A DNA stretch of 61,468 nucleotides, from assembly GCA_014799685.1 (NCBI GenBank), contig JAAVHN010000029.1:1-61468 (forward strand), written 5' to 3'. This stretch comes from Subdoligranulum sp. GTDB lineage: Bacteria > Bacillota > Clostridia > Oscillospirales > Ruminococcaceae. The number at the start of each line of letters is the position of its first letter. Position 1 is the stretch's first letter. The translations under genes and the position numbers were made by a program. The notes beneath the pieces were generated by a model, which ran no database searches, was not told the DNA's origin, and worked only from the letters and a program-made list of their open reading frames with translations. This document shows positions 58,563 through 61,468 of this stretch, in pieces.

Positions 58563-60125
58563 TCAGCGCGCATTTTTGTGCCACTGTGCGAAAAGACGCT
58601 TCGCTCCGGGCGGCCCGTCCTGTTTTGCCTGTCCTTCCCGCCCGTCCAATCCTTCCGGCGCATCCCGTTCGTCCTGTTCATCCTGCGCCTTTGGGTCTTC
58701 CCGCTCGGGCAGCGCGCTGCGCAGGCGGCGGATCGCGCGCTGCGCGGCGCCCTGCCGCATCCGCTCAGAGCGCCGTGCGTAACAGGAGGTGAAGAACGCC
58801 AGCACCGCCACGAGCGCGGCGTCCAGCACAAGGCCGGGCAGCTTCCGGCTGTCCCACGGGCGCCTTTGCGTGATTGTGCGGCCCAGCAGCCTTTCCAGCG
58901 TCTCCTGCTCCGGTTCGATGGCAACGCGGCAGATCTCGCGCCCGGTGCGCGTATCAAACACCGTCGCGGCAGCCTCAAATTCCACATCGTAGACATACCA
59001 GCGCGGGATCTCGGTCTCGATGCGCAGATCCCCCGGCGTACAGCCCTCGGGCAGCAAAATCGATGCGGCCGACGTCTCCAACTGCACCATGCCCTTCTGC
59101 TCGCCGCCGCTCCACACCTGGATCTCGGGCAGGTCCAGCGACGCGCCGTCCAACTCGTAGGGCAGGAAATTGGCAAAGCAGTAGTCCAGCAGGGCCGAAC
59201 AGTCATCATAGCGGTGTCCGGCCGTGGGGCAGTCCAGCACCACAACAATGAGCGTATGGCCGTTTCGCTTTGCCGCCTCGATCATCGTATAGCGCGCCTC
59301 GGGCGTCCAGCCGCTCTTGCCGCCCAGAATGCCGTCGTAGTGCCGCGCTCCCTCCAGCAAAAGGCGGTTGTCCGTTTGAAAGCGGCGCGGATACGCCGTC
59401 TGGTTTGTGGGCGGCAGCGTATATTCCTCCATTTGCAGCAGTTCCAAAAAACCCGGCACCGTCAGGGCCCACTGCATCGCCTTCGCAAGATCCCTTGCGG
59501 TGGTATAGTGCCCGTCCGCATGGTAGCCGCTGGGGTTTTCGAAGTGCGAATGCGTCATGCCGAGGCTCCCGGCCGTCTCGTTCATCCGGCGCACGAACGC
59601 CGCAAGATCGCCGTCCACATATTCCCCCAGCACGTTTGCCGCGTCGTTGGCGCTCTCCAAAACGGTCGCGTACAGCAGCTGCTCCACCGTCAGCGTCTCG
59701 CCGGGCCGCAGCGAGATCATTGTCGAGCCCGGCCCCACCGCGGCCAGCGCCGCCTCGCTCGCCGTCACAGGCTCGGAAAGCCGGCCGCCGCACGCCTCCA
59801 GCACCAGCCCCATCGTCAATATCTTGGTGACGCTGGCCGGGAAATGGGGCGTATCCGGCTCCTTTTGCAGCAGCACCTGCCCGGAACCGGCATCCATCAC
59901 AATGTAGGCCGACGCCTCCACCTCCGGCAGATCGGCGTCCGAAAGCGGCTCGTCCGAAACCACCAAAGGCTCAAGGGGCGCCGCACCGGCGGCAGGATCA
60001 TCCGCCGCACGCACCGGCGCAAGCAAACCCGGCAGCAGCAGCGTCAGCAGCAGCGCAGCAGCAAAGCGCAGCAGCCGGTATCCGCGGCACGGGCGCGCCC
60101 TGCACGCAAACCCGCCGTGCCTCAA
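58563..60125 (-). CDS. Penicillin-binding D-alanyl-D-alanine carboxypeptidase (DacF-like)
   Basis: After a signal peptide (hydrophobic about 18-35, predicted cleavage after APVRA), the S11 peptidase domain has SVTK (active Ser), ESAN (S-x-N) and GGKSGWT (K-S-G). A C-terminal beta-rich domain follows, then a hydrophobic anchor (LVLDAALVAVLAFFTSC) and a charged cytoplasmic tail of about 75 residues rich in Arg, Glu and Gln, which is unusual. No ATG fits the signal peptide. The TTG at 60125 overlaps the stop of the ComFB gene, so I chose it. Confidence 0.88.
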   Translation of the reverse strand: MRHGGFACRARPCRGYRLLRFAAALLLTLLLPGLLAPVRAADDPAAGAAPLEPLVVSDEPLSDADLPEVEASAYIVMDAGSGQVLLQKEPDTPHFPASVTKILTMGLVLEACGGRLSEPVTASEAALAAVGPGSTMISLRPGETLTVEQLLYATVLESANDAANVLGEYVDGDLAAFVRRMNETAGSLGMTHSHFENPSGYHADGHYTTARDLAKAMQWALTVPGFLELLQMEEYTLPPTNQTAYPRRFQTDNRLLLEGARHYDGILGGKSGWTPEARYTMIEAAKRNGHTLIVVVLDCPTAGHRYDDCSALLDYCFANFLPYELDGASLDLPEIQVWSGGEQKGMVQLETSAASILLPEGCTPGDLRIETEIPRWYVYDVEFEAAATVFDTRTGREICRVAIEPEQETLERLLGRTITQRRPWDSRKLPGLVLDAALVAVLAFFTSCYARRSERMRQGAAQRAIRRLRSALPEREDPKAQDEQDERDAPEGLDGREGQAKQDGPPGAKRLFAQWHKNAR

Positions 60126-60574
60126 TGCTCCGGCGTCGCCTTCACGCGCAGCACCGCACGCACCACGGCGGCGGCGGCATCCTTCGTGGGGCAGACCGAA
60201 AGCAGCTCCTCGATCTGATCCATCCGCGCGGCCACATAATTCGGCGGCAGGTCGTTCAAAGCAAACGCCGCCGCGCGCTTGCGGCACCGGTCGCATCTGC
60301 AGCAGTTGAACTTGTCAAAGGCGGCGTCCAACTTATCGGCCACCAGCGCCTCGGTGAGGTTGACGAGCACGATGCCATCGCCCGGCTCCGAGAGCGCCGG
60401 GGACGCAGCGGTCGTCATGCGCTGGCGCAGCGCCTCTAACTTTTCATTTGAGATCGATACCTCCGGCATTTCCTCGGCCGGAGCATCATAGGGCAGCGCC
60501 TCGGGCGCCTCTGTAGACGGCATCAGCAGGTCGTACAGGCGCTGGGTGTTCAGCTCGCTCGCGGTTTTAGCCAT
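60122..60574 (-). CDS. ComFB family protein
   Basis: The 150-residue protein contains the ComFB signature in its middle (about 72-115): VLVNLTEALVADKLD, then FNCCRCDRCRKRAAAFALNDLPP with four Cys that may bind a metal. Members have been linked to late competence in Bacillus and, in cyanobacteria, to cyclic-dinucleotide binding. The start ATG at 60574 overlaps the stop of the ParA gene by eight bases, and its stop overlaps the carboxypeptidase start. Confidence 0.86.
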   Translation of the reverse strand: MAKTASELNTQRLYDLLMPSTEAPEALPYDAPAEEMPEVSISNEKLEALRQRMTTAASPALSEPGDGIVLVNLTEALVADKLDAAFDKFNCCRCDRCRKRAAAFALNDLPPNYVAARMDQIEELLSVCPTKDAAAAVVRAVLRVKATPEH

Positions 60575-61349
60575 TCACACGCACCACCCCTCGCCGGATC
60601 AACTCGTCGGCAAGCCTTCGGTAATCCCCCACGGCCCGGCTGCGCCGCTCGGTGATCATCATATTCTCCTGCTGGATCTGCGCGCGTGTCAGCGCCACAC
60701 CCGTGTGAATGAGGGTATCCAGCAGCGGCATATCCAGGCTCTGTGTAATGCTGGCGGCCGTCTCGCGCACCACGGCGCTCACCTTTTCGCGCTCGCTGTA
60801 GCGGTTGAGCAAAACGCCCGCCACCTGAATATTCGGGTTGCTGCGCAGGCGCACCTGCCGCAGCGTATCATTCAGCTGGATCAGGCCCTGCAGGCTGTAG
60901 ATATCGCACAGTACCGGGATGAGGATGGCGTCGGCCGCCGTGAACGCGTTGATCGTCAAAAGGCCCAGATCGGGCGGCGTATCCACAAGGATTACATCGT
61001 ACTGCGACAGCACGGGCGCAAGCGCCTGCTTGAGCAGGTATTCCCGCCCGGCGCCCGTAAATTCCACGTCCAGCGCGCTGAGCAGCAGATTGGCCGGCAG
61101 CACATCGCACGCCTCCCGATGCTGGATGGCATCCGCGATGCGGCATTCCTTTTTGATCACATGGTAAACGGTGGCGGCGGAATCGTTCCGGCAGACGGCG
61201 TTCAGGCTGAAGGAAAGGTTGCCCTGCGGATCGAAATCCACGCTCAGCACACGCAGCCCAAGGCCGCTGAGCCCCATCGTCAGGGCGTTCACCGTCGTGG
61301 TCTTGCCCACGCCGCCCTTTTGGTTCGAGACACAAATGATCATGCCCAT
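60567..61349 (-). CDS. ParA/Soj-family ATPase
   Basis: The 260-residue protein has a deviant Walker A KGGVGKTTT at its start (CVSNQKGGVGKTTTVNALT), Walker A' region SVDFDPQGNLS, and Walker B ILVDTPPDLGLLTINAF. It belongs to the ParA group that positions DNA or large complexes such as chemoreceptor arrays. There is no parB next to it. GGGAGG lies about 13 bases before the ATG at 61349, and an ATG at 61343 is the alternative. Coupling to ComFB and a carboxypeptidase is unusual. Confidence 0.9.
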   Translation of the reverse strand: MGMIICVSNQKGGVGKTTTVNALTMGLSGLGLRVLSVDFDPQGNLSFSLNAVCRNDSAATVYHVIKKECRIADAIQHREACDVLPANLLLSALDVEFTGAGREYLLKQALAPVLSQYDVILVDTPPDLGLLTINAFTAADAILIPVLCDIYSLQGLIQLNDTLRQVRLRSNPNIQVAGVLLNRYSEREKVSAVVRETAASITQSLDMPLLDTLIHTGVALTRAQIQQENMMITERRSRAVGDYRRLADELIRRGVVRVNG

Positions 61350-61449
61350 CAGTTGATACAAGCCTCCCAAAGCCGCCGTGAGCACCACACGGCAACGCAG
61401 CGGTACAATCAAATTTTCAGAGGTCCCATCTGTTCCGGTACCTTTTTCT

Positions 61450-61455
61450 ATTATA
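61450..61455 (-). promoter_or_regulatory. Possible -10 box of the ParA operon
   Basis: TATAAT on the minus strand, about 100 bases before the ParA start. The -35 would lie beyond the window edge. Confidence 0.45.
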
Positions 61456-61468
61456 CACAAATCCCCGT

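Noticed and set aside
55910-58792. Plus-strand open frame of about 960 codons opposite glnS and cheV
   Set aside because: It covers two certain minus-strand genes and the terminator between them, and its translation has no recognisable domain.

Overview
This window looks like part of the chromosome of a motile, GC-rich Gram-positive anaerobe, most likely a Clostridia/Oscillospirales-type Firmicute. That placement is an inference: it rests on strong AGGAGG-type ribosome sites, sigmaA-like promoters (TTGACA-17-TATAAT), a TSCPD protein, CheV, a BMP-fold protein, a ThrE pair split over two genes and GlnRS, with no outer-membrane genes. No rRNA, prophage or CRISPR array is present.

Left third (1-25700): mostly unlinked housekeeping and regulatory genes. 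They are kptA, tRNA-Arg(ACG), a BI-1 membrane protein, an NAD(P)HX dehydratase with an unusual repeat N-terminus, two XRE regulators, hemW, a histidine phosphatase, a NYN-LOTUS protein, DedA, tcdA, a sensor-kinase-like protein whose phospho-acceptor His is replaced by Glu, a lipoprotein, a PARG-type macrodomain enzyme, a PHP phosphoesterase, a TSCPD protein, yebC, a cytosolic ParB-like/BMP fusion coupled to a metallophosphoesterase, a MATE exporter, a two-gene ThrE exporter and a GNAT. A small non-autonomous element (MITE) occurs as one full copy (14442-14656) and two partial copies.

Middle (25778-41524): a long minus-strand glycan cluster behind a clean promoter at 41496-41524. It encodes most of a legionaminic-acid pathway of the GDP-sugar type: LegB, LegC, a CBS-fused nucleotidyltransferase (PtmE-like), a NeuB/LegI synthase, a NeuC/LegG epimerase and a CMP-nonulosonate synthetase (LegF). 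Interleaved are two Gfo/Idh oxidoreductases, an alpha/beta hydrolase and five membrane proteins, including a GT-C-like protein and a DUF2142 protein. These suggest that the nonulosonate, or a modified version, ends up on a surface glycan or flagellin.

Right third (41726-61468): motility and chemotaxis. Two divergent promoters with sigma28/SigD-like sequences (50447-50512) drive, to the left, fliK-like, flhB-C-terminal-like, PilZ, FtsA-like, EAL-HDOD, MCP and bactofilin genes, and to the right cheA-cheW-cheR-cheB. cheV, with a third promoter of the same type, lies beyond glnS. The window ends with a ParA-ComFB-DD-carboxypeptidase operon.

Short tandem arrays are a theme: 15 bp x10 inside nnrD, 25 bp x5 between bactofilin and the glycan promoter, and about 16 bp x5 before glnS. 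Coordinates of non-coding sites were read by eye.
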